Shown piece by piece: positions 52,343-61,489 of a stretch of 64,000 nt of DNA (within the stretch, counting starts at the first letter, position 1; every line of letters begins with the position of its first letter). The translations under genes and the position numbers were made by a program. The notes below the pieces were generated by a model, which was not told the origin of the DNA, did no database searches, and saw only the letters and a list, made by a program, of their open reading frames with translations. This DNA comes from Prorocentrum cordatum (taxonomy: Eukaryota > Sar > Dinophyceae > Prorocentrales > Prorocentraceae), in contig CAUYUJ010020281.1 of the NCBI GenBank assembly GCA_963575745.1, forward strand, positions 487,960 to 551,959, in the 5' to 3' direction.

Positions 52343-55300
52343 TCAATGCCCTAGGAGACGCAGCCAGGAGGTTTCAGCATCGTCCACCCTAAGGGGCCTT
52401 GGTTGTGGGATGCGCCGTGAGTTCACACGGCCTTCATCGGCAGGATGAAACCTGTCAAGAAACAAACGTCGATTCCGCTGGGCTCGCTCGCTCATGACAG
52501 GTGGCGGTGAGCACTCCAACAGAAGGTGACTGGCAACGCCCGAGCTGTAAAACCCGCAACGAATGCACAAGACAATGTGGCCTTCTGAGACCCAACATCT
52601 ATGACCGCGAGAAGCGATTGGTGGCACGATGCCCGTCAACGGAAGAAACGCGGCTGGGACAGTAGTCTGCGACAGCGACGGGCGACCCCTAGGCTGGAGC
52701 CGCTGCCGCTTTGATTGAGGCATATCAGGCACAAAGGCTGGTCCTTCCCTGTCAGGGAAGCTCGGGCGACTCGGACGACTCACGACAAGGGGACGAGAGT
52801 CGGGCGAGGGAGAGGACCGATCAATTGATTGGACCGCCTGTGCCAACTCAGCCGCATCAACAGTGCGACTCAAAACGACAGGGTCGAAACTCACCCTAGC
52901 CCGCACGGAACGTTCTGGCGGCGAGGCAGACCGTCTCCGAGGGAGGTCTTCACGCAGCAGCCTCTGCCGCGACACACGGCCCACCGAGGGGCTGCGGGAG
53001 GCGGGTCGCTTCGCCCTCTCCACCCCCTCACCCAGGGACGCACCACCCAAGGTACAGCGAGCAGTCGAGGGGAGGGGCCCAGAGAGGTCGACCTCGGTGC
53101 CTGACGAGGTCGAAGCTCCCATAGGCTGCACCCCTCTGCCAGGCTGACCCTGAGTCGGGGGGGGCAGAGCCTCCCGAGGCTCGGAGCCAGCGCCCAAACC
53201 ACCAGGAGAGAGCGAAGTCCCCCTAGGTCCACGGCTGGACGCAGCACGCACAGGGCAAACCCAATTGGAGAAACGCTGCACCCTCTCCTCAGATCTGGCC
53301 CCCTTCTTGCAAAAATCACACCGCCAGAACTTATCCCGAACCGGTGTAAAAACGTGTTTCAGATGAGCTTCAGGCGCCCTGGAAGCTTTGACTTTAGACC
53401 GAACTTTCATCTTCCGAGGGCGCCGAAAAGTGGCCACGCGTCCATGTGACAAGTGAGACGAATGAGCCTGCAAAAGCCATTTGAGCACACCCCTCACAGA
53501 CCTGAGGGCTATCCTCATGGAAGTGAATGCAGCCTTGTTAGCTGAGTGGAGGTCCCGCCCGCGGCAGGCGGCGAAATCGGCCCATCTGTTGGACCGTGCC
53601 TCTACGGAGTCGCCAGACTGGTGACCCCTGACATGCGAAACTTGAATGGCCTCTCCAAGGCCGCCGAGGTCATCAAGCTTTCTCCAGATAGCCTCCCAGA
53701 GGTCGGTATTTGGCCGCCTGGGGCCACAGCAGAAACCAGGGCCCAAGACAAGGCCCTCAACCAGGCCATAAAAATCGGTATGCACATGTATGGGTAAGAT
53801 GCATACAACTAGAACTTGCAAAAAGGCATATAACTCAGACCTAGGTGAGCTCTGAATGGGTCCAGGAAGAGCACCGTACACAAGAAGCTGGATGTCACGC
53901 CTAGCGTACTTCACGAACCCCCATCCCGCTCTCGTAGCCTCAGGCCAGTACCATGCTTTTCTGCACGCACCGTCCGTGTAGATGTCCCCCGTGACATTGT
54001 CAAGGGACCCGTATTGAATGTGCCAGCGTCCACTATCATCTCGTGGAAGCACTGGCGGAAAACATGACCGAGGTGCCATGCCTCTTGTCCAGAACCAAGA
54101 GCCAGGCGAGCGTGGCGGCAGGCCCCGACAATCAACACTACGCATTGCCGCCCGCTGCTGTGCTGCACGTCCGACACACTCCCAAGAAATATGATATGAG
54201 GTGCATACTTCACAATCACACGCAGGGCAGCAAGATGTGCGAGCGTATCCATGCCGATAAAGTCGATGCGGGGACCAAAGTCCCCCTCCCACCAAGGCCC
54301 TCAAGAGCCCATCCTCAGACACAGTAAGCTTCCAAGGGCCTTCAGGGTCAGGTTCAGGGTCCTCATCGGGGTCATGCGGACGATCCTTCAAGAGTCCCAG
54401 AATGGGCTCCATCCAATATCCGAGGGGCTCCTTGGGGTCCATATTATCATCAGCAGGGTTTGACCTCAAACTCCATGCTTCCCACATACGGCGGACCGCA
54501 GCAGCACGAGCGAGGTCACGCACCGTCACAGGTGCATCTGTCAAAAGATCCAAACAATCTCCAACATCCGTAACGATACTAGAGGCTGAGGTCGTCCTCC
54601 AGCCAAGAGCCTGCACCGCCAAGAGCATCGCTCCTGCTGGCCCAGCGACGTTAGCCCAAGGCTTCGCCGCTTGGAGGACACGGAAGACCTGACGCGTCCA
54701 AGCCTTCTGCAGGGTGCTATGTTGAACACCACGATCCCGAAACAATAAAGCCCACTGATAAACTGGTTGAACCCAGCAGGCAACTTGGGGGTCCTCATAC
54801 ATAGAGCCCTGGAGGCACGATGTTAGCCACGCAGAGGTAGTAGAACCTGGAGTGTACCAAGTGCCCCGCATAATACCCCTCATGGCCTCGACGAGCTGCG
54901 GCGGAGCCCCATGGACCCCAACTCCATACTGCATGGCCGACGGAAGGGCCTGCTTAGCGAAACGAGCGGCCAGGGACCCAGCTTTTTGAATCCGTCGAAG
55001 CCGAGGTTGACGCTTACGAGTATTGTGAATGCGTTCACGAAGCCTACGATGCCGAATAGGCCGGCCTGCATTTACCTCGATCCCCAGAACTTCCAGAGCG
55101 GACTGATAGCAAAACCCGCGCCATGCCAAGCGTTTGGCAATCTTCATGCCAATGGCGGGAGAACTGCATGTGAGCGTCATCTTGTGGCGCGCAGGCGGCA
55201 GACCTACGGCGTGCAGCATGTCCACAAGGATGGTGAGGAGGGAGCAAGCAGCATCAACAATAGCATAGGCAGTACCAACAATGGCAATCGTGATATCGTC

Positions 55301-58147
55301 GGCGTAAATGTCGATCGACCTGTCGATGTGCTGGGTGTGCCCAGACAACGAATCAAAAGGCGTAAGCATCACACATTGCAAACAGAACATCGCCAGAGGA
55401 CACCCAGGCAATATTCCCCGCGTAGCCCATACAGGGGCCGAGAAACACGCATCCCATGAGAGTCGACGAGCGGACGCATACATGCGCACAGCAAGCACCA
55501 TGAGGGTAGGAGGAAAGCCATGCTGCACCGCCGATCCAAGTAGCCGTCTCCACGGCACACGGTCAAAGCACTTTTCAATATCTATAATCGCATGCACCGT
55601 GATGGGGGAGTCCGCCACCTCGATAGTGGTAGATTCAGCTTGGACCAACAATCTTGCGGCAACGTCCGTCGTGCTCTTCTGGGCCCCAAGCGCCAGGCAG
55701 CCCCGATTCAAAGAGCTAGCCCAAGACCGAACCCAATTGAGACGCGCCTTGCCCCAGATGCGATAGATAGACGGAAGTAAGGCAATTGGACGATATCCCC
55801 CAGACGGCTTAATCAGGAGGACGATGTGCACATTCTTGATTAGGGCAGGCCACTGGCCCCACGATTCACAAAGGTGGAATAAATAGCCCAAAACTGCCAG
55901 AGCACCATTTGACGCAAGTGCCCAATGCCGAGGTCGAAAAACATCAGCTCCGACCGCTGTCCCTCCTGAGAACTGTTTGGCAGCTCGACGAAGTTCACCG
56001 ATCCTCAAAGGCGGCAGTCGAGGGCCCTTCGCAAGCAGCTCTTGCAAATCCCCAAGGTGATCATCGCCAGAACTGTCCTGGACACTAGCCGCACAATGGT
56101 CAGGCTCATGATCAACTCCAGCCCAGATCGACCCCCAAGCGGCCCTCTGGGCCGTGGCAATATCATCAGGAAAGCTGCTAGGGCCTAACTCAGTTTCAAC
56201 TTCAGCGAGCTGCCACCCGCGCGGCTTGGTCCAGCGGTGGACGGGACCTGACTTGCCGCGCAACGCCTTCTTCAGCCAGGATGAAAAAGCCTTAGATCTG
56301 GCAGACCCAAGTCTGCGCTCTTCAGTCTCAGCAGCTCGACCGCAGAAGTCACCAAGGAACTGCAGCATGTTGCAATAATACACAGGTGGCTGTGCCGATA
56401 TACACGTGATGATATGCACAAGGTCGTTCACTAGGTACTTAGGCATCGACATGCGAAGTCTACCATCCTTCCCATGCCCACCCATAAAATCGACTAAGTG
56501 CGCCCAAATACGTGTGCATAATATAGTGTTATTGCACTGGTATGCGTGACGCAGATCATGAATGCGCTGCTGTAATGTACGAAGTGCGCGTGATAAGCGT
56601 GTGCCACTAGGCTGCTGCCGTGCCAAAGCGCCTCCTGCAGTGCTGTGCGCATACCGTGGGCCCTCCGCGCGGCCCGAAAACTTGCTAGGCTGCCCGCCTG
56701 TGTCAAAGAGTGGGAGCAACTCAGCCTCCACTCCCTTGTGCAAATCTGCAGCAAGCCCGTCCAAGCGTTGGGCGTGACCTGCAGCGTCACCGAAACCTAA
56801 ACTTGCGCCACTACGCATTAGCTGTGGCCATTCAACATCTGGTAGGCCACGATCAGCATAGGCCACCTCTCCATCCTCGTCGTCGTCGTCCGTGTCGGGC
56901 GTCACGACAGGGTGCACCGGGAGAAGTTGGGGCCCGAGCAAACGGCGAACTTTCTGAGCGCGAGGACGAGGCCCAAGAGAAACCTGGATTGGATAGTGCA
57001 CACGCGCAGGGTAGCCTCCACATATAGTCGGAGTACCCATCGCCGCCGCCAACGTGTCGCTCGCCAGCCAGAAATCAATCTTGGAATAATTGCCAGAACC
57101 TGGATCCCGACAAGTGCCTTCAGCCGTGGCAACCACCCTCGCATCTAGCTTCGTGGTGATGTACGACTGGTCGAGAACTTCTGGCTTAACATTCCAGTCA
57201 CCTGCCACGACAAAGGGGAGCCCGTAGTATCGAAGGCATGAGCCTAGACGTGAGATGCGAGTCGCATTCGCTCCGCCCAGCTTCAAGCCCTGCTCCAGAT
57301 AAGAGGAGGCCACGACGAAGCCTCCACGTGGTCCAGCACGAACCAGAACGGCCACACTGAAACCAGGTACAACAACATGATCACGAAGGCAGGCCGAAAG
57401 CTTGACCACCCCGATGTTGCTGCGCACAAAGAGCCCAACGCCTGCACGTGGCTTGTCTGACTCCGAAACAATTGCATCCGAGATGAAAGGTTGCCATCCT
57501 TGCCGCGCACACCACTCTTCGGCTTGTAGCCGTCCATTCCCATGCAGGTGCAGCTCCTGCACGGCAACAATAGATACATGTCGCATGTTGTCCAGAAGAT
57601 CCTTGGCCTGGGGCCATCCTGAACTGTTGAAACTAACCATCATCAGCGACTTGCGTCGCGAACCACGAAGACCTCGCCGCTGACGGTGAGCTGGCTGATC
57701 GCTGGACCAAGTCATTGAAGATAGCCTCTCGCCACTCTTCGTAACAGCAACCTGCACAGCTGCAGAGCCATCATCATTGCTCGGTGGTCGGTACCCTCTG
57801 GCCGCAGGCTGGGTGGGCAACGCTGAGCAGTGCGTACCATACGGCCCCAATTGGACCGCAGGTCGGTACCCTCTGGCGCTGCCAAGTCCCTTCTGCACGG
57901 CTGAGCAGTGCGTATCACCGAGCGATGGCAAACTAGTAGTGCCTGTACGAGTCGATGCTGAAGCCAAGATCCTAGGGTCACCCGACAGTGCATCACGCGG
58001 AGAAAGTAATGAAGGCTGGTCAGCATGCAGTAGCTCATAGTCATCTCGACCTGGGTCGAAAGGCCTGATAGCACCGTCGCTGAACAACCGAGGCATGTCG
58101 AAAAACTGTACGTCGTTACCCAGCGTCGTCGTCCATGTCGGACTCAT
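52343..58147 (-). CDS. LINE ORF2: endonuclease, reverse transcriptase, RNase H
   Basis: A 1,934-residue protein from the ATG at 58147; a second ATG is at 58096. The frame is open upstream to 59185, but that part overlaps ORF1 and looks unlike protein. Numbering from 58147: exo-endo-phosphatase endonuclease about 171-389 (N174, E198 in AVQELHLHG, GDWNV with D317/N319, KIDFWL with D358, H384). Reverse transcriptase about 725-1035 (GGYRPIALLPSIYRIWGKAR, IDIEKCFDRVPW with D856, RGILPGCPL, YADD 948-951). RNase H about 1385-1530 (YTDGACRKA D1392, SELYAF E1438, HTDFYG D1458, NRWAD D1524). The C-terminal ~400 residues hold two cysteine clusters (CDFC at 1610-1613; HRC...CIRC...H...C at 1849-1879). 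It would nick the target and reverse-transcribe the element RNA in place. Confidence 0.93.
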   Translation of the reverse strand: MSPTWTTTLGNDVQFFDMPRLFSDGAIRPFDPGRDDYELLHADQPSLLSPRDALSGDPRILASASTRTGTTSLPSLGDTHCSAVQKGLGSARGYRPAVQLGPYGTHCSALPTQPAARGYRPPSNDDGSAAVQVAVTKSGERLSSMTWSSDQPAHRQRRGLRGSRRKSLMMVSFNSSGWPQAKDLLDNMRHVSIVAVQELHLHGNGRLQAEEWCARQGWQPFISDAIVSESDKPRAGVGLFVRSNIGVVKLSACLRDHVVVPGFSVAVLVRAGPRGGFVVASSYLEQGLKLGGANATRISRLGSCLRYYGLPFVVAGDWNVKPEVLDQSYITTKLDARVVATAEGTCRDPGSGNYSKIDFWLASDTLAAAMGTPTICGGYPARVHYPIQVSLGPRPRAQKVRRLLGPQLLPVHPVVTPDTDDDDEDGEVAYADRGLPDVEWPQLMRSGASLGFGDAAGHAQRLDGLAADLHKGVEAELLPLFDTGGQPSKFSGRAEGPRYAHSTAGGALARQQPSGTRLSRALRTLQQRIHDLRHAYQCNNTILCTRIWAHLVDFMGGHGKDGRLRMSMPKYLVNDLVHIITCISAQPPVYYCNMLQFLGDFCGRAAETEERRLGSARSKAFSSWLKKALRGKSGPVHRWTKPRGWQLAEVETELGPSSFPDDIATAQRAAWGSIWAGVDHEPDHCAASVQDSSGDDHLGDLQELLAKGPRLPPLRIGELRRAAKQFSGGTAVGADVFRPRHWALASNGALAVLGYLFHLCESWGQWPALIKNVHIVLLIKPSGGYRPIALLPSIYRIWGKARLNWVRSWASSLNRGCLALGAQKSTTDVAARLLVQAESTTIEVADSPITVHAIIDIEKCFDRVPWRRLLGSAVQHGFPPTLMVLAVRMYASARRLSWDACFSAPVWATRGILPGCPLAMFCLQCVMLTPFDSLSGHTQHIDRSIDIYADDITIAIVGTAYAIVDAACSLLTILVDMLHAVGLPPARHKMTLTCSSPAIGMKIAKRLAWRGFCYQSALEVLGIEVNAGRPIRHRRLRERIHNTRKRQPRLRRIQKAGSLAARFAKQALPSAMQYGVGVHGAPPQLVEAMRGIMRGTWYTPGSTTSAWLTSCLQGSMYEDPQVACWVQPVYQWALLFRDRGVQHSTLQKAWTRQVFRVLQAAKPWANVAGPAGAMLLAVQALGWRTTSASSIVTDVGDCLDLLTDAPVTVRDLARAAAVRRMWEAWSLRSNPADDNMDPKEPLGYWMEPILGLLKDRPHDPDEDPEPDPEGPWKLTVSEDGLLRALVGGGLWSPHRLYRHGYARTSCCPACDCEVCTSYHISWECVGRAAQQRAAMRSVDCRGLPPRSPGSWFWTRGMAPRSCFPPVLPRDDSGRWHIQYGSLDNVTGDIYTDGACRKAWYWPEATRAGWGFVKYARRDIQLLVYGALPGPIQSSPRSELYAFLQVLVVCILPIHVHTDFYGLVEGLVLGPGFCCGPRRPNTDLWEAIWRKLDDLGGLGEAIQVSHVRGHQSGDSVEARSNRWADFAACRGRDLHSANKAAFTSMRIALRSVRGVLKWLLQAHSSHLSHGRVATFRRPRKMKVRSKVKASRAPEAHLKHVFTPVRDKFWRCDFCKKGARSEERVQRFSNWVCPVRAASSRGPRGTSLSPGGLGAGSEPREALPPPTQGQPGRGVQPMGASTSSGTEVDLSGPLPSTARCTLGGASLGEGVERAKRPASRSPSVGRVSRQRLLREDLPRRRSASPPERSVRARVSFDPVVLSRTVDAAELAQAVQSIDRSSPSPDSRPLVVSRPSRPSFPDREGPAFVPDMPQSKRQRLQPRGRPSLSQTTVPAAFLPLTGIVPPIASRGHRCWVSEGHIVLCIRCGFYSSGVASHLLLECSPPPVMSERAQRNRRLFLDRFHPADEGRVNSRRIPQPRPLRVDDAETSWLRLLGH

Positions 58148-59018
58148 CAGTCCCAGCAGCATCGTCGTGTGCGGCCAGGAGCTCGTCCCATGGATGTGTA
58201 GCTGGAATACCAGAACCAGAGGCCAAAGCGGGCGGCGCATGAGCCCGTCGGTGCTGTGCCAAGGCCGTCTGCAATTGGGTGACATGTGTGCTGAGCGATG
58301 CGCAGAGCGCTCCAAGGTTCTCGGGCGTGGTAGAAGGCGCTGCCTGCACAATCTGCTCCAAGCGCTCGAGAGCGCCCGACACGTTCCGATCACCACCTTC
58401 ATCTGGAGCTGAACGCCCTGTAGCCAGTACTGCAGCACGTGCCGTGGTAACCTCTGAGTGAATCGTCGCCAGATCCGCCGTCGCAGTCTGCAACTCGGCT
58501 GCTTTGGTGTCATACTCTGCTTTGAGCTTGTCCACCTCACTCTGTAACGCGGTGACCTCCCGAGTCTTTGCAGCCTGTCGATCCAGAGCTCGGCGGAGAA
58601 GATCGTCAGGCGTTCGTTGTGACCGCTCCGTGGCCTCGGCGGCCTGGAGCTCCTTGCGTGCAGCGACCACCAAGCCACTGCTATCATCAAGGCCCAGACG
58701 ACGCAAAGCTGCCACTGCCTTGCGTGCTCGAGTGACTGCCTCAGATGCCGATGGGTCTTCTGAGGCCTCCTTCTCTCTGTCATCGCGGGCCTTGTCCTTG
58801 CCCCGCCCAGAAGACGGTGGCCTCGACGGTCGGCGCCGTGTGCGGTCTGGAGGTCCTGCGGGGTCTGGCTGACCCGACTTGTCCCTGCCGCACATGTAGC
58901 ACCGTGCCGATGTGGCGAAGTTACGAGCATAGCCACACTGGCGAGTAGCAGTACACGACCAGCGCGGCTCACGCGGGTCATCCCGCTGCGATCCACGGCC
59001 CCCTTTGCCGCCTCCCAT
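58116..59018 (-). CDS. LINE ORF1: RanBP2-like zinc finger and coiled coil
   Basis: 300 residues from the ATG at 59018. The frame is open to an ATG at 59285, only 5 bases from the element's end, but residues before 59018 have the look of untranslated sequence. W20-x-C22-x5-C28-x4-N33-x6-C40-x2-C43 closely follows the RanBP2-type finger (W-x-C...C...N-x6-C-x2-C). A Lys/Arg/Pro-rich linker follows, then a long heptad-type helix (about 90-200, e.g. VTALQSEVDKLKAEYDTKAA), then an acidic tail. The role inferred from position is RNA binding and particle assembly. It overlaps ORF2 by about 32 bases, with ORF2 in the +1 frame. Confidence 0.8.
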   Translation of the reverse strand: MGGGKGGRGSQRDDPREPRWSCTATRQCGYARNFATSARCYMCGRDKSGQPDPAGPPDRTRRRPSRPPSSGRGKDKARDDREKEASEDPSASEAVTRARKAVAALRRLGLDDSSGLVVAARKELQAAEATERSQRTPDDLLRRALDRQAAKTREVTALQSEVDKLKAEYDTKAAELQTATADLATIHSEVTTARAAVLATGRSAPDEGGDRNVSGALERLEQIVQAAPSTTPENLGALCASLSTHVTQLQTALAQHRRAHAPPALASGSGIPATHPWDELLAAHDDAAGTDESDMDDDAG

Positions 59019-59289
59019 GAACTGGGAGCCGTGGTGTTGTGATAGAAGATGACGCGCACGATCCAGGCGCAACAAGTGCCGCGCAGTCTGTCGTAACCGC
59101 CGCTGGCGTCGATGCCACGCAGGTGACCTGGACCTCGCTGTCGTCCTTGCCTCGCACAGTCCGCTCCTGGGCAGACGCGAGGCAACCAGAGCGCCCCTGC
59201 CTATCGCGCGCACGGGGCCGCGGGCACGGGGCTGGGCGCAGGCAAAACGCGACACGGGGAAAGGCCTCCCGTGCCTCAAGCCCACGCCT
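59019..59289 (-). promoter_or_regulatory. LINE 5' region (putative UTR/promoter)
   Basis: About 270 bp between the GGA tract and the preferred ORF1 ATG. GC-rich, no motif recognised. By analogy with other LINEs it may hold an internal promoter; this is inference. Confidence 0.35.
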
Positions 59290-59375
59290 AGGAGGAGGAG
59301 GAGGAGGAGGAGGAGGAGGAGGAGGAGGAGGAGGAGGAGGAGGAGGGGGAGGGGGGAGGGGGAGGAGGAACGGCG
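59290..59375. repeat. (GGA)n microsatellite at the LINE 5' end
   Basis: Pure GGA, then GGGGGA variants, directly joined to the LINE. Confidence 0.95.
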
Positions 59376-59494
59376 CGGCCAGGCGGAGGAGAAGGTCGGA
59401 GGGGGTTAAGAGGCGGGAAGGTCCGGGAGGACCGCGAGGAGGAGCGAGCGAAGAGGGGCCGAGGAGGGGCTGATGGAGGGAGGGGGTTGGGACT

Positions 59495-59660
59495 GGGATA
59501 CCAACCTTTGCGACTTTTCGTGACGCGGGCCCGTTCCCCAGGACGGGCTCTTCATCCCGAGTCGGTTTTGGATGGTCCTGGGGCCTGGCAGGGCCCCCCG
59601 GAGGCCGAAAGCCACAGAAGCTCTGCCGTCTTGACTTCGTTCACCACCGACGCGATGGGG
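59495..59660. mobile_element. IR-L element, diverged copy
   Basis: GTTCCCCAGGACGGGCTCTT, CATCCCGAGTCGGTTTTGG, CCCCCCGGAGGCCGAAAGCC and CTGCCGTCTTGACTTCGTTC follow the order of the copy at 44957-45142. Confidence 0.55.
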
Positions 59661-59837
59661 GCCTGGCGGGTAGAGGGCGAAGGACCGACGGACGGGAGGA
59701 AGAGCGGGGAACGGCGACGGCTCGCCGCCGCCGCGGGGCAACACCCGCGAGAGAGCGGCGGAGCGCAGGGTCCTGGAGCCCCACCGAAGCCGCCCGCCTG
59801 GCGGCCGCGCCGCGCTCCCTCTCTCCCAGTCATCGAC

Positions 59838-60012
59838 ACATGCAAAGCGGCATGAACATTGAACTTTCGCGGGTCTGGGCGAGTCTCTTGGATCGGCACT
59901 GGGCGGCGCCGGAGGCGCCGCCGCGCCGCCACGGGGGGGGGGCTCAGCGCCGATCCAGGAATGCCGCGCGGACCTTCGGAGGTTTATTCAGATGTGGCTT
60001 TCCTTCTCCGAC
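59838..60012. mobile_element. IR-G foldback element
   Basis: Left CGGGTCTGGGCGAGTCTCTT...GGATCGGCACTGGGCGGCGC and right GCGCCGATCCAGGAATGCCG...GGTTTATTCAGATGTGGC are inverted around GGCGCCGCCGCGCCGCC. Confidence 0.65.
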
Positions 60013-60340
60013 CCGGGAGCTTGACGACTTTTCGCCAATCGGCTCGCGGGGGCCAAGCTGGATACATCGAGGTAATCCAAATAAGCCGAGGAGGAACCAG
60101 ATAGATCGAACAAATCCGGAGATCTCCAGGGACATCTGGAGCAAATCGTGGAAGCTCTGGCGCGAGTCGAAGGACACCACTAGCCGCTGAACGCTCCACG
60201 GCTCCCTCCTGCTCGTCTCTCCGGCGCGCCGCACTCCTCTGCGGCGCCCCTCGCCTCCGCAGCCGATCGGGCGCCCCGTCCGCGGAGGTTCATCCGACAA
60301 CCATGGAGCAAGCGGGGGATCCTCGATCTCCGACTACTGG
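60013..60340. other. No gene seen
   Basis: Mixed DNA between two inverted-repeat elements, with no supported coding frame. Confidence 0.4.
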
Positions 60341-60496
60341 TCGGTCGGGCATGTCCTCCTACAGGCGGATTTTGGACGAAACATAACAAATAGTCAAATC
60401 ATTTGGAAATGCTCCAAAAATAATAAGACAATCGTTGTCAGACTATTTTTTGACTATTCTGGCGTCTTCCTCCTGTAGAGGGACATGCCCGACTGA
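60341..60496 (+). mobile_element. IR-B element, copy 3
   Basis: Ends TCGGTCGGGCATGTCCTCCT and, inverted, GGACATGCCCGACTGA. The AT-rich interior has a second foldback (AATAGTCAAATCATTTGG versus CAGACTATTTTTTGACTATT). No target duplication seen. Confidence 0.75.
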
Positions 60497-60917
60497 AGAC
60501 CACTGCAACAGCGCCCTCCGCCGCGGTGACGAGGGGCGCCTTTCCTCTATCGGCCCTGCTCCCGCGGGCGCGCGCCCTGGCAGGCAGGGGCCCCGCACGC
60601 TGGTCTCCCCCCCCGGGGATGCCGCTCCGGCCTGCTCTTCGGCGGCGGTTCCCGGCACGGTTTCGGCAGCGCGCCACTGCACGCCCCGGGTGGGGCCGCG
60701 CGGAGGAAGCGGTCCACTCGGGTGCTCCGAGCACCCTCTCGGCGTGGAGGGCCTGGGGCGAGATCCAGATGGGCGCCTGCGCCTCGAAGGCCCATGCCTC
60801 GTGCGGCGGGGTGGCTTTCGGGACGGAGCTTGCTTGCTGTGCAGCGGCCTGGGCCTGTGCAGCGCGCGCGCGGCTTCTGCTAAGATGCTGCCATTGCGCT
60901 GACAGGTGGAGACATTA
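60497..60917. other. GC-rich DNA, no gene seen
   Basis: Open frames on both strands without a recognisable motif. Confidence 0.4.
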
Positions 60918-61118
60918 GAAGAAGAAAAATAATGCCTTGAAAAAAAACGTTCGACGGTCCGCGCGGATTTTTGTGATCTGCGCTAGCCACCCCCTGCCCT
61001 GACGCGCGGAGCGCGCCAGGGGCGGCGCTGGAGGCGCCGTCAGGGGGGCCCCAGCGTAGATCCAATAAATCCGCGTGGGGCGCCAACAGTTTCTGTTTAT
61101 GGCGTTTTTCCTTCTTCG
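60918..61118. mobile_element. IR-G foldback element
   Basis: Left AAGAAGAAAAATAATGCC...GGTCCGCGCGGATTTTTGTG and right TAGATCCAATAAATCCGCG...GTTTATGGCGTTTTTCCTTC are inverted around a GGCGGCGCTGGAGGCGCC loop. Confidence 0.75.
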
Positions 61119-61257
61119 ATGGATGGCTGTCGCGCGCCCATCTCTCCCATGAGCTGCTGCCGCCCCGCCGATGTCGGCTGCGGGGTGGTCGCGTCGTGCC
61201 TCAACGGTTCCACGCGCCGTGCAGCATCTGCCGAGCAGTGCGGTGGGGCGCAGGAGT

Positions 61258-61402
61258 GGGGGGGAGGAGGGGGCGCAGGAGGAGGAGGAGGAGGAAGGAA
61301 GGAGGAAGAGGAAGAGGGGGAGGAGGACGAGGAGGAAGAGGGGGAGGAGGAGGAGGAGAAGGAGGAGGAGGAGGAGGAGGAGGAGGAGGAGGAGGAGAAG
61401 GC
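61258..61402. repeat. (GGA)n microsatellite
   Basis: GGA with GAA/GGGGGA interruptions on the plus strand. Confidence 0.95.
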
Positions 61403-61489
61403 GGGCGCGAGCTTTCTTCGACGCCATCCCTGCGGGGGCGGCGCCCTCTGCCAGTGGCCCCGCCCCTCTCTGTCTGCTTGGCTGGCTTG

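Larger units (their letters stand above)
51978..59289 (-). mobile_element. Near-complete LINE retrotransposon flanked by GGA/TCC microsatellites
   Basis: About 7.3 kb: 5' region, ORF1 (58116-59018), ORF2 (52343-58147) and a 365-bp 3' UTR. Both reading frames are intact over their length, so the copy is young or selected. The plus-strand flanks are (GGA)n on both sides (51950-51977 and 59290-59375), so the element lies inside a microsatellite or copied microsatellite onto its ends. No non-microsatellite target-site duplication and no poly(A) tail is seen. No spliced-leader relic was found at the 5' end. Confidence 0.9.

Noticed and set aside
58148-59185. N-terminal 346 codons upstream in the ORF2 frame
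   Set aside because: They overlap ORF1 in another frame and look like an out-of-frame shadow; endonuclease motifs begin far downstream.
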